Assembly (NCBI RefSeq): GCF_033971885.1
Contig: NZ_JALBUS010000002.1
Span: 138,954 to 202,953, forward strand
Length of the DNA: 64,000 nucleotides
Origin: Absicoccus intestinalis
GTDB lineage: Bacteria; Bacillota_I; Bacilli_A; Erysipelotrichales; Erysipelotrichaceae
Direction: 5' to 3'
Both the position numbers and the translations under genes were made by a program. The notes beneath the pieces are model-generated. The model searched no databases and was not told where the DNA came from. It worked only from the letters and a program-made list of their open reading frames with translations. This document shows, in pieces, positions 16,820-25,964 of this stretch; within the stretch, counting starts at the first letter, position 1, and the number at the start of each line of letters is the position of its first letter.

Positions 16820-19195
16820 TTACCAAGTTGTATCTTCTGGATCCTTGCGACCTTTACCGGTGACTTTGTCTAAAATCAAGCGTTGTTCAAACGATGCCAC
16901 ATTTTTCTTCGTAATCTTGACCATATCCGGATTGACCGAAATATAATCAATACCATTTTGCACAAGAAATTGGGCAAATTCTGGATACACCGATGGTGCC
17001 TGTCCACAAATTGAAACCGTCTTACCATCTTGATGGGCCGTTTCGATCAAATGACGAATGGCTCGTTTGATCGCCAAATTTCGTTCATCGAATAAATAGG
17101 AAATGCCTTCATTGTTACGATCACAACCCAAAAGGAGCATCGTTAAATCGTTGGAACCAATGGAATAGCCATCCACATATGGATTAAATTGATCCGCTAA
17201 AATGATATTTGCCGGAATTTCAGCCATCAAATACAATTTAAAATCATCATTTCGAACCAATCCTTCCTGTTGCATGATGGTCGTGATCTTTTGGATCTCA
17301 CCAACTGTTCGACAAAATGGAATCATGCAATGTAGATTGATCAAGCCAAATTCTTCTCTCACTTTTTTCACAGCGCGTAATTCCAATTTAAATCCTTCGA
17401 TATATCGTGGATCATAATAACGACTGGCTCCTCGCCAACCCAATAAATCCGAAGGTTCTACGGGTTCAAATTCTTCGCCACCTTTTAGATTGCGATATTC
17501 CCCCGATTTAAAATCCGAGAACCGCAATACAACCGGACGAGGATTTAAGGCCCGAGCCACTTTGGCAATGCCATCAGCCAATTGATCAATGACCTCTTGT
17601 GCTCGACCGGTCTTGATCATATACAAAGGATGTTCATGAATAAACGTGGTCCATATAAATTCTTCACGCATCAGCCCAACACCATCACATGGTAAAGATG
17701 CGTATTTTTCAGCTAGATCTGGATTTCCTAAATTCATCATGATCTTTGTGGCCGTCGGTGCAAAGTATTCCACTTGGACACTTGTTGCTTCTGGCTTTTC
17801 CTTTGGTTTGATCATATCCGCAACTATACCCTCATAAATGATCCCATTGTGGGCATCAACAGTAACTTCCATGCCCGTTTTTAAGACCTCGGTTGCACAT
17901 TGCGAACGCGATTTTGTCCCCACAATACATGGAATCCCTAATTCTCTAGATACGATGGATGCATGACAAGTCATTCCACCGGCATCGGTAATGATGGCTA
18001 CTGCTTTTTTCATCGCTGGCACAAGATCGGGCGAAGTCATGGATGTCACCAAAATATCACCAGCTTTAAATTGATCCATATCATCTGGATCCAGGATCAC
18101 TTGTACTTTTCCTGTGGCTATGCCAGGACTGGCGGGCAATCCCTTCACTAAAACAAGATGATTTGTTGTCATATTGGATACTTCCTTCTTTTCTTTCTTT
18201 TTTCGTGACCAAACCGTTTCGGGACGAGCTTGTAGGATCTTGATTTGGTCATCTCTTCGATCTACGGCCCATTCAATGTCCATGTAACAGCCATAATGTT
18301 GTTCGATCGCTAACGCAATTTTAGCTAATGCCTTTACTTGATCATCCGTGATCGATGGGGCATGGGCACGATCATCAGGAATTTTATGTTCTTCAACACC
18401 ACCATCTTCTTTTTGAATCAATTCCACGGGTTTGCGATTGATTTGTTTTCGGACGATAGCTAAATCACTTTTACGAACCAAAAAATTATCCGGTGTGACC
18501 GTTCCTTGTACCACATATTCGCCCAGTCCCCAGGCTGCTTCGATCATGATATTTTCATCCGAGCCATTCGAAATATCTACGGTAAACATGACACCTGCAG
18601 CCTTAGAGAAAGCCATCAATTGGATGGTTGCGGATAAGGCAACTTCCTCATGAGAAAAGCCTTGTTTTTCCCGATAATAGACTGCTCGATCGGTAAAACA
18701 AGAAGCGTAACATTCTTTGACTTTTTCCACAACTTCCGCTTTTCCTCTAACATTCAAATAGGTATCCTGCTGCCCAGCAAATGATGCATCGGGAAGATCT
18801 TCTGCTGTTGCACTGGAACGGACCGCTACAAATGGATCCGCTTCTCCTATCTTTTTTGCCAATTGATCATAGGCAACTTCAATGACTTCTTGTAGATCAT
18901 TTGGCATGGACGCAGCCATGATGATCTCACGAATTTCTTTACACACTTTGGACAGTTCATTCGAATCATCCACATCATGCAAATGGGCCAATGCATCACG
19001 AATCTTTTGATTGGTTCCCGTTGCTTCCATGAAATATCGATAGCCATAGGCCGTTGTCGCAAAACCATAAGGCACCGGTGCCTTGGTCTTGGAAGTCATT
19101 TCTCCCAATGAAGAAGATTTTCCTCCAACTAATGCCACATCTTCTCTTCGCAATTCATCAAACCACAATACATAGGCTTCTTCTCTTGTTCGCAT
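16820..19195 (-). CDS. ppsA: Phosphoenolpyruvate synthase (pyruvate, water dikinase)
   Basis: A 791-residue enzyme in the usual order: N-terminal ATP-grasp domain (about 5-340, with FVAVRSSATAEDLPDASFAGQ), swivelling phosphohistidine domain with catalytic His in GGMTCHASIVSRELG (about 420), and C-terminal PEP-utilising barrel (about 480-780, with SIGSNDLTML and ISVNPD). It converts pyruvate + ATP + H2O to PEP + AMP + Pi. The GGMTCHA sequence, with Cys before His and RELG after, favours PEP synthase over PPDK. The Thr beside the His is the likely target of the PpsR kinase in the same operon. AGGAGG precedes the ATG. Confidence 0.95.
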   Translation of the reverse strand: MRTREEAYVLWFDELRREDVALVGGKSSSLGEMTSKTKAPVPYGFATTAYGYRYFMEATGTNQKIRDALAHLHDVDDSNELSKVCKEIREIIMAASMPNDLQEVIEVAYDQLAKKIGEADPFVAVRSSATAEDLPDASFAGQQDTYLNVRGKAEVVEKVKECYASCFTDRAVYYREKQGFSHEEVALSATIQLMAFSKAAGVMFTVDISNGSDENIMIEAAWGLGEYVVQGTVTPDNFLVRKSDLAIVRKQINRKPVELIQKEDGGVEEHKIPDDRAHAPSITDDQVKALAKIALAIEQHYGCYMDIEWAVDRRDDQIKILQARPETVWSRKKKEKKEVSNMTTNHLVLVKGLPASPGIATGKVQVILDPDDMDQFKAGDILVTSMTSPDLVPAMKKAVAIITDAGGMTCHASIVSRELGIPCIVGTKSRSQCATEVLKTGMEVTVDAHNGIIYEGIVADMIKPKEKPEATSVQVEYFAPTATKIMMNLGNPDLAEKYASLPCDGVGLMREEFIWTTFIHEHPLYMIKTGRAQEVIDQLADGIAKVARALNPRPVVLRFSDFKSGEYRNLKGGEEFEPVEPSDLLGWRGASRYYDPRYIEGFKLELRAVKKVREEFGLINLHCMIPFCRTVGEIQKITTIMQQEGLVRNDDFKLYLMAEIPANIILADQFNPYVDGYSIGSNDLTMLLLGCDRNNEGISYLFDERNLAIKRAIRHLIETAHQDGKTVSICGQAPSVYPEFAQFLVQNGIDYISVNPDMVKITKKNVASFEQRLILDKVTGKGRKDPEDTTW

Positions 19196-19243
19196 CGTAC
19201 TTCCTCCTAAATGATATATATAAAATATACCTTTTGTACTTTA

Positions 19244-19255
19244 TAGTATATACTT
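19244..19255. promoter_or_regulatory. Candidate CcpN operator, proximal
   Basis: TAGTATATACTT, overlapping the -10 of the ppsA promoter. It repeats at 19277 with one mismatch. Confidence 0.55.
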
Positions 19256-19272
19256 TTAAAAGACTTTTTCAA
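19245..19272 (-). promoter_or_regulatory. ppsA operon promoter
   Basis: Reverse strand -35 TTGAAA (19267-19272), 16-bp spacer, -10 TATACT (19245-19250). The -10 lies inside one of the two direct repeats. Confidence 0.75.
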
Positions 19273-19276
19273 TATG

Positions 19277-19288
19277 TAGTGTATACTT
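19277..19288. promoter_or_regulatory. Candidate CcpN operator, distal
   Basis: TAGTGTATACTT, a direct repeat of 19244-19255 (11 of 12 bases) exactly 33 bp upstream, about three helical turns, so both lie on one face of the DNA. Confidence 0.55.
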
Positions 19289-19348
19289 TATAAATAAAAA
19301 AAAGACTCCACTAGGAGTATCCATACAATAATTTATGCTTATATAAAA

Positions 19349-19381
19349 AAAGTCTGAAATCTCGATAAAAGACTTCAGACT
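19349..19381 (-). terminator. Terminator of the CPA2 antiporter gene
   Basis: Reverse strand stem AGTCTGAAGTC / GATTTCAGACT (one weak pair), then seven T. Confidence 0.75.
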
Positions 19382-19387
19382 GTATTC

Positions 19388-20581
19388 CTATGCATTTTGA
19401 ACATTGAAATCTGGATCGTTATCACCATGTTTATAAACGACCTTCAATAAGATCGGGGTAATGATCGTTGAGAAGACTACGCTCAATAAGACCGGGGTAA
19501 TAAAGATTTGTGGCAACAAGTTTAATGCCATTCCTTTATTGGCCACGATCAAGGCCACTTCACCACGAGAAATCATACCACAACCAATGCGAATACATTG
19601 TTCTTTCGAATAATGACAGACGGCAGCGCCCAAGCCACAACCAACAACTTTGGTCAAAACCGCTGCAATACACAAAATGACAGTTAAGGCCAACACTTCA
19701 CCGGTAAAATGAATCGGTGAAAGTTTTAAACCAATGCTTGCGAAGAAAATAGGCGTGATCAAAATATAAGATACCGTGCCAATTCGTTTGGTGACATATG
19801 GACATTGTTGCGTACCCGAAATGATCAAACCTGCAACAAAAGATCCTGTGATATCCGCTACACCAAAGAAAGCTTCCGCAATATAAGCCATGATCAATGC
19901 GAACGCAAAGGAAGTAATTGAATATCTTTGTAGACCTCCTCGTGAATCGTGTTCAAACCAAAATTCAAAGGCTTTATGTAAAAAGATGCCAGCAACAATT
20001 GCGAACACAAAGAACAAAACAATTTTCAATAAAACAATGCCAATATGCACGGATGTATCCGCCATTCCCGAAACGAGAGTCAAACAAATGATACCTAAAA
20101 CATCATCAATGACGGCTGCAGCTAAGATGGCATTGCCACTTTCTGTTGCCAAACAATTCATTTCTTTCAATGTTTCTACCGTAATTCCTACACTTGTTGC
20201 TGTTAAGATAACGCCTAAGAATAAATTGCCTAGCCAAGCTTCAGGTCCTACATTATAGAAACCACCAATGATATAACCAACGATCAATGGGACAATGACG
20301 CCAATGGTGGCAATGATGAACGCTTTGAGTCCTGCTCGTTTTAGATCGGTAATACTTGTTCCCAAACCGGCACCAAACATCAGAATAATGACACCAATTT
20401 CGGATAAAGATTCAATTAAATTGCTCATCTGGACAAGATTTAAGCAAGCAGGTCCTAAAAGAATACCAGCAATCAAAGCCCCAACAACACTAGGCATTTG
20501 AAGACGACGAGTAAATAAACCAAAAACTTTGGTACTTAATAATATTAATGCGATATCCAACAAATAACGATAATCTGTCAT
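19388..20581 (-). CDS. CPA2-family cation:proton antiporter (Kef/NapA-like membrane domain)
   Basis: A 397-residue membrane protein with about 12-13 helices. It carries the CPA2 features MPSVVGALIAGILLGP near the start, AAAVIDDVLGIICL in the middle (the adjacent Asp pair of the ion-binding site) and GMISRGEVALIVA near the end. There is no C-terminal TrkA-N domain, so it resembles NapA/GerN-type Na+(K+)/H+ antiporters rather than full Kef. The start at 20581 (MTDYRYLL) follows AGGGAGAG; an ATG at 20635 in frame has no ribosome site. Single-gene unit with its own terminator. Confidence 0.85.
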   Translation of the reverse strand: MTDYRYLLDIALILLSTKVFGLFTRRLQMPSVVGALIAGILLGPACLNLVQMSNLIESLSEIGVIILMFGAGLGTSITDLKRAGLKAFIIATIGVIVPLIVGYIIGGFYNVGPEAWLGNLFLGVILTATSVGITVETLKEMNCLATESGNAILAAAVIDDVLGIICLTLVSGMADTSVHIGIVLLKIVLFFVFAIVAGIFLHKAFEFWFEHDSRGGLQRYSITSFAFALIMAYIAEAFFGVADITGSFVAGLIISGTQQCPYVTKRIGTVSYILITPIFFASIGLKLSPIHFTGEVLALTVILCIAAVLTKVVGCGLGAAVCHYSKEQCIRIGCGMISRGEVALIVANKGMALNLLPQIFITPVLLSVVFSTIITPILLKVVYKHGDNDPDFNVQNA

Positions 20582-20726
20582 ATAGACTCTCCCTAAGGCA
20601 AATTGTCTTATTTTACTTAGCTCATTGTACAACATTCAAGCAAAATATACTAAATTTTTTATCTCTTTTACAAAGCACACCTAAACGATTTGTCAACGCT
20701 TTTATGATTTTTTCTTGCATAATATC

Positions 20727-20755
20727 TTGCATAATATATAGGATGTACCTATAAT
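20727..20755 (+). promoter_or_regulatory. Promoter of the glycine riboswitch transcript
   Basis: -35 TTGCAT (20727-20732), 17-bp spacer, -10 TATAAT (20750-20755). Transcription would start near 20762, 14 nt before the first aptamer. Confidence 0.8.
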
Positions 20756-20775
20756 ATTTCATGTGTTCGGATGAA

Positions 20776-20956
20776 AATAGTGAGAGAACATGGAAAGCAT
20801 GTACCGAAGAATTAATGATTTCAGGTCTATAGATCACTATTGGACGAACCTCTGGAGAGATCCGTATGGACACCGAAGGAGCAAAACTCTCAGGTAAAAG
20901 GACAGAGGAGATACAGTTTTTTTATATGTCTCCTCCAATTAAGGAGGAATTTTTTT
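20776..20956 (+). ncRNA. Tandem glycine riboswitch with RBS/terminator hairpin
   Basis: Two consecutive glycine aptamers. The first (about 20776-20842) is closed by AATAGTGA / TCACTATT and contains ACCGAAGAA and TTTCAGGT. The second (about 20849-20908) is closed by CCTCTG / CAGAGG and contains GGAGAG, CACCGAAGGAGCAAAA and CTCAGGTAAAAGGAC, all canonical. Downstream, TCCTCC (20931-20936) can pair with GGAGGA (20943-20948), which holds the ribosome site and is followed by seven T. The 3' arm of the second aptamer, AGAGGAGATACA, can instead pair with TGTCTCCTC. Glycine binding should therefore favour the hairpin and turn the gene off (inference). Confidence 0.93.
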
Positions 20957-22336
20957 ATGTCTGAGCTTACTGCCATACTTACTAAGATCGATAGTGCCAT
21001 CTGGGGCCTACCATTGATTCTCTTGCTTCTCGGAACGGGAATTTATTTTACCTTCCGTCTTGGTTTTTTACAATTCCGGAAATTACCACTTGCGTTTCAC
21101 TATATTTTCCATGGTGACAGTGAAGAAAATGACGAAAACGGGGATGTATCCGGTTTCCAAGCTTTGTGTACGGCCCTATCATCCACCATTGGTACGGGAA
21201 ATATCGTTGGTGTGGCCACGGCCATTGCAGCTGGTGGACCCGGTGCTCTATTTTGGATGTGGGTATCTGCCTTCTTTGGCATTGCCACAAAGTATTCCGA
21301 ATGCTTATTGGCTCATAAATATCGTGTAAAAGATGAAAATGGCCAAATTGCAGGTGGGCCCATGTACTACATTCAAAATGGACTTCATTCCAAGTTATTA
21401 GCCAAGATCTTTGCTTTATTTGGCGTTGGTGTTGCCCTTTTAGGCATTGGTACGTTCACCCAAGTGAAATCCATTTCCGATGCATTGACATTAAGCTTTA
21501 ATGTGCCAAACTATGTAACGGCGATCGTCTTAACGATCTTGGTTGCCTTCATTACCATTGGTGGTATTCATCGTATTGCCCATGTAGCTGAAAAAATCAT
21601 TCCCTTCATGTGTGTATTCTATATTACTGGTGTGATCTTAATTTTAGTCACTCATCTAACTGCCATTCCAAACGTTTTCTATTTGATCGTTAAAACCGCC
21701 TTTGTTCCATCCAGCGTTGTTGGTGGTGGACTTGGCGTTGCGATGCAAAAAGGAATTGCCCGTGGTATTTTCTCCAATGAAAGTGGTTTGGGTTCTGCTC
21801 CTATTGCCGCAGCAGCTGCTAAGACTGAATCCCATGTTGAACAAGGCTTAATTTCTATGACCGGTACTTTTATTGATACGATCATCGTATGTACCATGAC
21901 TGGTCTTGCCATCTTGATCATGAATGCGAATACAACTGGATTAGAAGGTGCAGCCATGACCACATATGCCTTCCAAAATGGTTTATTTATTCCTTATGTT
22001 GGTAAATATATTGTCAATATTGGTTTGGTTTTCTTTGCCTTTACAACGATCATCGGTTGGAACTACTATGGCGAACGTTGCATGTACTATCTAAAAGGTT
22101 TAAAAGCGGTCAAAGTCTACAAAATCATTTATATCGTATTTATCGCCATTGGTCCTTTCATGACATTGGATTTTATCTTTATCTTAGCGGATATCGTCAA
22201 TGGTTTGATGGCTATACCAAACTTGATTGGTTTGATTGGCTTACGTAAAGTCGTTTATGAAGAAACGATGAATTACTTCAAGGCACCAGAAAAACAATCG
22301 GTTGCGGTGGATGAGTTCGCAGAAGAATCCGTTTAA
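20957..22336 (+). CDS. alsT: Sodium:alanine/glycine symporter (AGCS family)
   Basis: A 459-residue transporter with about 11 helices and the AGCS hallmarks FQALCTALSSTIGTGNIVGV, GGPGALFWMWVSAFFGIATKY, GGPMYYIQNG and FSNESGLGSAPIAAA. It imports alanine or glycine with Na+. The start at 20957 (MSELTAIL) is set by AAGGAGG at 20941-20947; a longer frame from 20840 would run through the riboswitch. The glycine aptamers directly upstream make glycine the likely physiological substrate. Terminator follows at once. Confidence 0.94.
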   Translation: MSELTAILTKIDSAIWGLPLILLLLGTGIYFTFRLGFLQFRKLPLAFHYIFHGDSEENDENGDVSGFQALCTALSSTIGTGNIVGVATAIAAGGPGALFWMWVSAFFGIATKYSECLLAHKYRVKDENGQIAGGPMYYIQNGLHSKLLAKIFALFGVGVALLGIGTFTQVKSISDALTLSFNVPNYVTAIVLTILVAFITIGGIHRIAHVAEKIIPFMCVFYITGVILILVTHLTAIPNVFYLIVKTAFVPSSVVGGGLGVAMQKGIARGIFSNESGLGSAPIAAAAAKTESHVEQGLISMTGTFIDTIIVCTMTGLAILIMNANTTGLEGAAMTTYAFQNGLFIPYVGKYIVNIGLVFFAFTTIIGWNYYGERCMYYLKGLKAVKVYKIIYIVFIAIGPFMTLDFIFILADIVNGLMAIPNLIGLIGLRKVVYEETMNYFKAPEKQSVAVDEFAEESV

Positions 22337-22361
22337 GCTTGGGTTTCCAAGCTTTTCTTTT
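22335..22361 (+). terminator. Terminator of alsT
   Basis: Perfect 8-bp stem AAGCTTGG / CCAAGCTT with loop GTTT, then TTCTTTT. The next gene's -10 TATAAT (22366-22371) follows directly. Confidence 0.85.
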
Positions 22362-22396
22362 GTGCTATAATGACTATCTACGAAAGGATGAACGAT

Positions 22397-22999
22397 ATGA
22401 AATTTAGTGATATTGATTTTTCAAGCCTTGCCAATATGATGAATAATTTAAGTGATGAACAAAAAGAAGACTTGAATTCTATGGCACAAGATATGATGGA
22501 TAAAGTACAAAATGAACCAGAAGAAGAAATCAGTTTTTATGAGTACTTACATATCGACGAAAACGACTATAAAGAACTCCCTGGTCAAGTTTTAGATTAT
22601 ATCGAAGCTGCCAGTGATATGGAACAATTTTATGAAGATGATGAAATGGCTGATGTTTCTGCCGCAGCTCTTTACTATGCCAAAGCCGTTTTAGCCATGG
22701 AACGAGAATATCACTTTCCCATCTTCAAGAATGTGTTACAAGAACCCAACTTCACCAATCCGGCAACCACGACGATCCCATCGTATTGGAATGTGCTAAC
22801 CGATGAAAACATCCATCGCTTGGCCGATGAAGACTTTGGTTCGACCGAACAATGGGTCAAAGAGAAACAACTTCTTCAAACGGTCATGATTTGTTTAAAT
22901 CGAGCAGAATACGATGTTATCCATGATCAAGATCTACAAATTCTAAAAAAAGCCCTTATTGATGAACAAGGACTCCTTCAAATCGCAGCACTACAATAA
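22397..22999 (+). CDS. Acidic cytoplasmic protein of unknown function
   Basis: A 200-residue protein I do not recognise. It has no signal peptide or membrane segment and is strongly acidic. The N-terminus (about 1-60) is rich in Asp/Glu and Met (LANMMNNLSDEQKEDLNSMAQDMM). A central helical segment contains VSAAALYYAKAVLAM, and the rest looks helical. The start at 22397 is preferred over 22370, because the latter overlaps the -10 box TATAAT and GAAAGGA precedes the former. It is a monocistronic gene between alsT and the convergent gldA. A small adaptor or regulatory role is possible, but nothing proves it. Confidence 0.8.
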   Translation: MKFSDIDFSSLANMMNNLSDEQKEDLNSMAQDMMDKVQNEPEEEISFYEYLHIDENDYKELPGQVLDYIEAASDMEQFYEDDEMADVSAAALYYAKAVLAMEREYHFPIFKNVLQEPNFTNPATTTIPSYWNVLTDENIHRLADEDFGSTEQWVKEKQLLQTVMICLNRAEYDVIHDQDLQILKKALIDEQGLLQIAALQ

Positions 23000-23013
23000 G
23001 TGCTGTTTTTATT
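22986..23013 (+). terminator. Terminator overlapping the end of the acidic-protein gene
   Basis: CAGCACT / AGTGCTG with loop ACAATA, then TTTTTATTT. The hairpin contains the stop codon. Confidence 0.8.
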
Positions 23014-24106
23014 TGTTTAAATAATAGTGCCCCAATGCATCGGCTGCTTTGATCGCATGGGCAACCATGGTTGGATCGACTTCAAATGGCATATTGTGTA
23101 AGGTATCATTGTCTGCACAAGCCAATGTCGCAACATCCATACATTTTTGATCCGTCAATTCTTTGACACCTAGTTGTGCCATCGTGACTGGCAATCCTAC
23201 TTCGATACAGAAAGGGACCAGGACATCCAATTCTTCTTTCGGAGCATCTTCCAATACCAATTGAACTAAGGTACCAAAGGCCACTTTTTCGCCATGATAC
23301 ATGGCATGACATTCTTCCAAACACGTTAAGCCATTATGGATCGCATGGGCTCCCGCAAGTCCCGCACTTTCAAAACCAATGCCCGAAAGTAAGGTATTGG
23401 CTTCAATGATCTTTTCCACAGCTGGTGTGCATCCCCCAGCTTCCAAAGCCACTTTCGCTTTTACACCTTCTGCCAACAAGGTATCTCGACATAGTTTCGC
23501 AATGGCCATAGCCGCTTGGGTGGTTTTTCCACCGGCACAAGAAATAGCATCACTTCTTTGGCAAGCACGCGCTTCATAATAAGTAGCCAATGCATCGCCA
23601 ATACCAGCAACGGTTAAACGAACGGGAGATTTCACAATGATTTCCGTGTCCATCATCACCAGATTGGGATTGGCTGGTAAAAATAAATACTCTTGAAAAA
23701 CGCCTTCTTCACTATAGATTACCGATAGAGCAGAACAAGGAGCATCCGTTGAAGCAATAGTAGGTACGATAAATACAGGGTTTTTCGTATAATAAGCAAC
23801 CGCTTTGGCGGTATCAAAGATCTTACCGCCACCAATACCAATAACAAGATCACATTGATTGTCATAAACGATGTCTTTTAAGCGATTGATTTCAGACATA
23901 CAACATTCGCCATTGAAATATTCAAATACATGATCGCAATCTTGATCCTGAAAACTCGCTTCGATTTGTGCACCCGAACGCTTATAACCACCCGGACTAA
24001 TCAAAATAAGTGCTTTGGTTCCCGATTGACTGGCATATAAACCCAAATGATTCATTTCGCCAGGACCTTGGATATACTTGCTTGGTGCAATGAGAATTTT
24101 TGCCAT
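23009..24106 (-). CDS. gldA: Glycerol dehydrogenase (NAD+, zinc-dependent)
   Basis: A 365-residue iron-type alcohol dehydrogenase of the GldA branch. It shows GIGGGKIFDTAKAVAYY (NAD-binding turn), VPTIASTDAPCSALSVIYS, and metal ligands in GIGDALATYYEAR (Asp), GAHAIHNGLT (His) and MYHGEKVAFG (His). It oxidises glycerol to dihydroxyacetone or runs in reverse to regenerate NAD+. The start at 24106 (MAKILIAPSKYIQG) matches the family N-terminus; a longer frame to 24133 adds non-conserved residues. The -10 TATAAT near 24132-24137 gives a leader of about 20-25 nt. No dihydroxyacetone kinase lies nearby. Confidence 0.93.
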   Translation of the reverse strand: MAKILIAPSKYIQGPGEMNHLGLYASQSGTKALILISPGGYKRSGAQIEASFQDQDCDHVFEYFNGECCMSEINRLKDIVYDNQCDLVIGIGGGKIFDTAKAVAYYTKNPVFIVPTIASTDAPCSALSVIYSEEGVFQEYLFLPANPNLVMMDTEIIVKSPVRLTVAGIGDALATYYEARACQRSDAISCAGGKTTQAAMAIAKLCRDTLLAEGVKAKVALEAGGCTPAVEKIIEANTLLSGIGFESAGLAGAHAIHNGLTCLEECHAMYHGEKVAFGTLVQLVLEDAPKEELDVLVPFCIEVGLPVTMAQLGVKELTDQKCMDVATLACADNDTLHNMPFEVDPTMVAHAIKAADALGHYYLNK

Positions 24107-24168
24107 AAAAATACCACTCTTTCTTTCCCTCATTATATAGAACTTGTGATATTTTTAGCAAGCACAAA

Positions 24169-24200
24169 AAAACAGCATATCTTTCGATACACTGTTTCAT
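24169..24200 (-). terminator. Terminator of cstA
   Basis: Reverse strand stem AACAGTGTATC / GATATGCTGTT (two G-T pairs), loop GAAA, then six T. Confidence 0.8.
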
Positions 24201-24203
24201 GGA

Positions 24204-25934
24204 TTAGTCTTTATTGCGAGCTTCAAAAGCCATCTTGCTGGATCCACTATGACTTTGTGGTTCAACCAATTTCTTGCCTGACTTGAATGCAACCATGCAT
24301 CCAAGGGCTAACAACAAGATTGCGAAGATCAATTGCAAACCATCGGTCATGAAGACGAATCCACCTGTAACGAATAACTTCATGACGATGTTGTAGATAC
24401 TTAAGCATAATGAAGATACCGTAACAACAAACATGAAGACCATTGGTACATATAACATCGCGCCTTTACGTCCTGTAACCTTTAAGAAGACGGCCAATGT
24501 GATCAAGGTCATGGCAGCTAACAATTGGTTGGTTGCTCCGAATAGTGGCCAGATATTTTGATATCCACCTAAACCTAATAAATAACCGCCAAACAAAGAA
24601 ATAGCTGTAGCTACATATTTATTGGTTAACCATTGTAATGATTTGTTGTCTTCAACCAATTCTTGTAAAGACATACGAGCGATACGAGAAACAGCATCCA
24701 ATGTCGTTAAGGCCAAAGCAGATACGAACATGGTCATAACACATAATCCAACCGATTGTGGTAATCCCAATTGATCAACTAAGCCAGTAACACCAGCAGC
24801 AAATTTTGTGAATGGAGTTGCACCATCGGCTAAAGCAAGACTCGCTAATTGTTTATTTAATACACCATTGCTTGCAAGACTTGGTAAAGATCCAACAACA
24901 ACGATAACTAAGACAGCTAACATAGATTCAAGCAGCATAGCACCATAACCAACTTGTAACATATCTTTCTCATTCGCAATTTGTTTTGAACTTGTTTCGC
25001 TAGAAACCAAAGAGTGGAAACCACTGACAGCTCCACAAGCAATCGTTACAAATAGAGTTGGGAATAAATACGTTCCTTTAACAGGTTGCCAATTGGTTAG
25101 AGCGGGTGTTGTGATCGTTGGATTAGAAACAACGACACCAAAGACAGCCGCAACGATCATACCAACAAATAAGAATGTAGTTAAGTAATCACGTGGTTGT
25201 TTCATAAATGCAATTGGTGAAATCGCAGCAAAGAAGATATAAGCAAAAACTAAATATGTCCAAACTTGTTTACTGAAGAATACAGGGAACGCAATTCCTA
25301 ATGCTAACATGGCTAATACAAAGACAATGCCTAATACAACTTGTTTCCAACCATCTAATTTGGCTTTACGTACGACCCATCCAAATAAGATAGCACCAAC
25401 AACATAGAAGATCGAAATCGAAGCAGCGGAACCATTTGGTGTCAACCGAGCACCAGTAGCTGAGAAACCATTGAATGTACCAGAAACCATATCGGCAAAT
25501 GCTGCGATGATGATCATACAGAATAACCAGCAGAACAAGAAGAACAAACGTTTTCCAGTTTTACCGATATATTGTTCAACGATCTGTCCCATGGATTTAC
25601 CTTTTGATTTAACCGATGCATACAAAGCGCCAAAATCATGAACGGCACCAAAGAAGATACCACCAACGACAATCCACAATACAGCTGGTAACCAACCAAA
25701 CATTAAAGCCATAACTGGACCTGTTACTGGACCAGCACCGGCAATCGATGAAAATTGATGAGCGAATACACGCCATTTATTACTAGGTACATAATCTACA
25801 CCATCTTCAAATTCTTGTGCTGGTGTTTTCGCATTGGGATCGATGCCCCAAGTCTTAACTAAATACCTTCCATAGAATAGATAGGCGCATACAAATAATA
25901 CAGCGACCAATCCTAACAAAACTAAACCATTCAT
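24204..25934 (-). CDS. cstA: CstA-family carbon-starvation / pyruvate or peptide transporter
   Basis: A 576-residue membrane protein with about 14-15 helices of the CstA family. It contains FAHQFSSIAGAGPVTGPVMA, GGIFFGAVHDFGALYASVKSKGKSMGQ and FHSLVSSETSSKQIANEKD. In enterobacteria CstA and its paralogue BtsT move pyruvate and possibly peptides; the substrate here is not shown. It is shorter than E. coli CstA (about 700), as in other Firmicutes. The start at 25934 follows GAAGGAGAG. A T-box leader lies directly upstream, so transcription responds to an uncharged tRNA, which points to an amino-acid-related substrate. Confidence 0.9.
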   Translation of the reverse strand: MNGLVLLGLVAVLFVCAYLFYGRYLVKTWGIDPNAKTPAQEFEDGVDYVPSNKWRVFAHQFSSIAGAGPVTGPVMALMFGWLPAVLWIVVGGIFFGAVHDFGALYASVKSKGKSMGQIVEQYIGKTGKRLFFLFCWLFCMIIIAAFADMVSGTFNGFSATGARLTPNGSAASISIFYVVGAILFGWVVRKAKLDGWKQVVLGIVFVLAMLALGIAFPVFFSKQVWTYLVFAYIFFAAISPIAFMKQPRDYLTTFLFVGMIVAAVFGVVVSNPTITTPALTNWQPVKGTYLFPTLFVTIACGAVSGFHSLVSSETSSKQIANEKDMLQVGYGAMLLESMLAVLVIVVVGSLPSLASNGVLNKQLASLALADGATPFTKFAAGVTGLVDQLGLPQSVGLCVMTMFVSALALTTLDAVSRIARMSLQELVEDNKSLQWLTNKYVATAISLFGGYLLGLGGYQNIWPLFGATNQLLAAMTLITLAVFLKVTGRKGAMLYVPMVFMFVVTVSSLCLSIYNIVMKLFVTGGFVFMTDGLQLIFAILLLALGCMVAFKSGKKLVEPQSHSGSSKMAFEARNKD

Positions 25935-25964
25935 AATACAATCTCTCCTTCTTTGTACATACAA

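Noticed and set aside
20840..20956. Upstream extension of the AGCS transporter
   Set aside because: This stretch is the second glycine aptamer, and the ribosome site at 20941 fixes the start at 20957.
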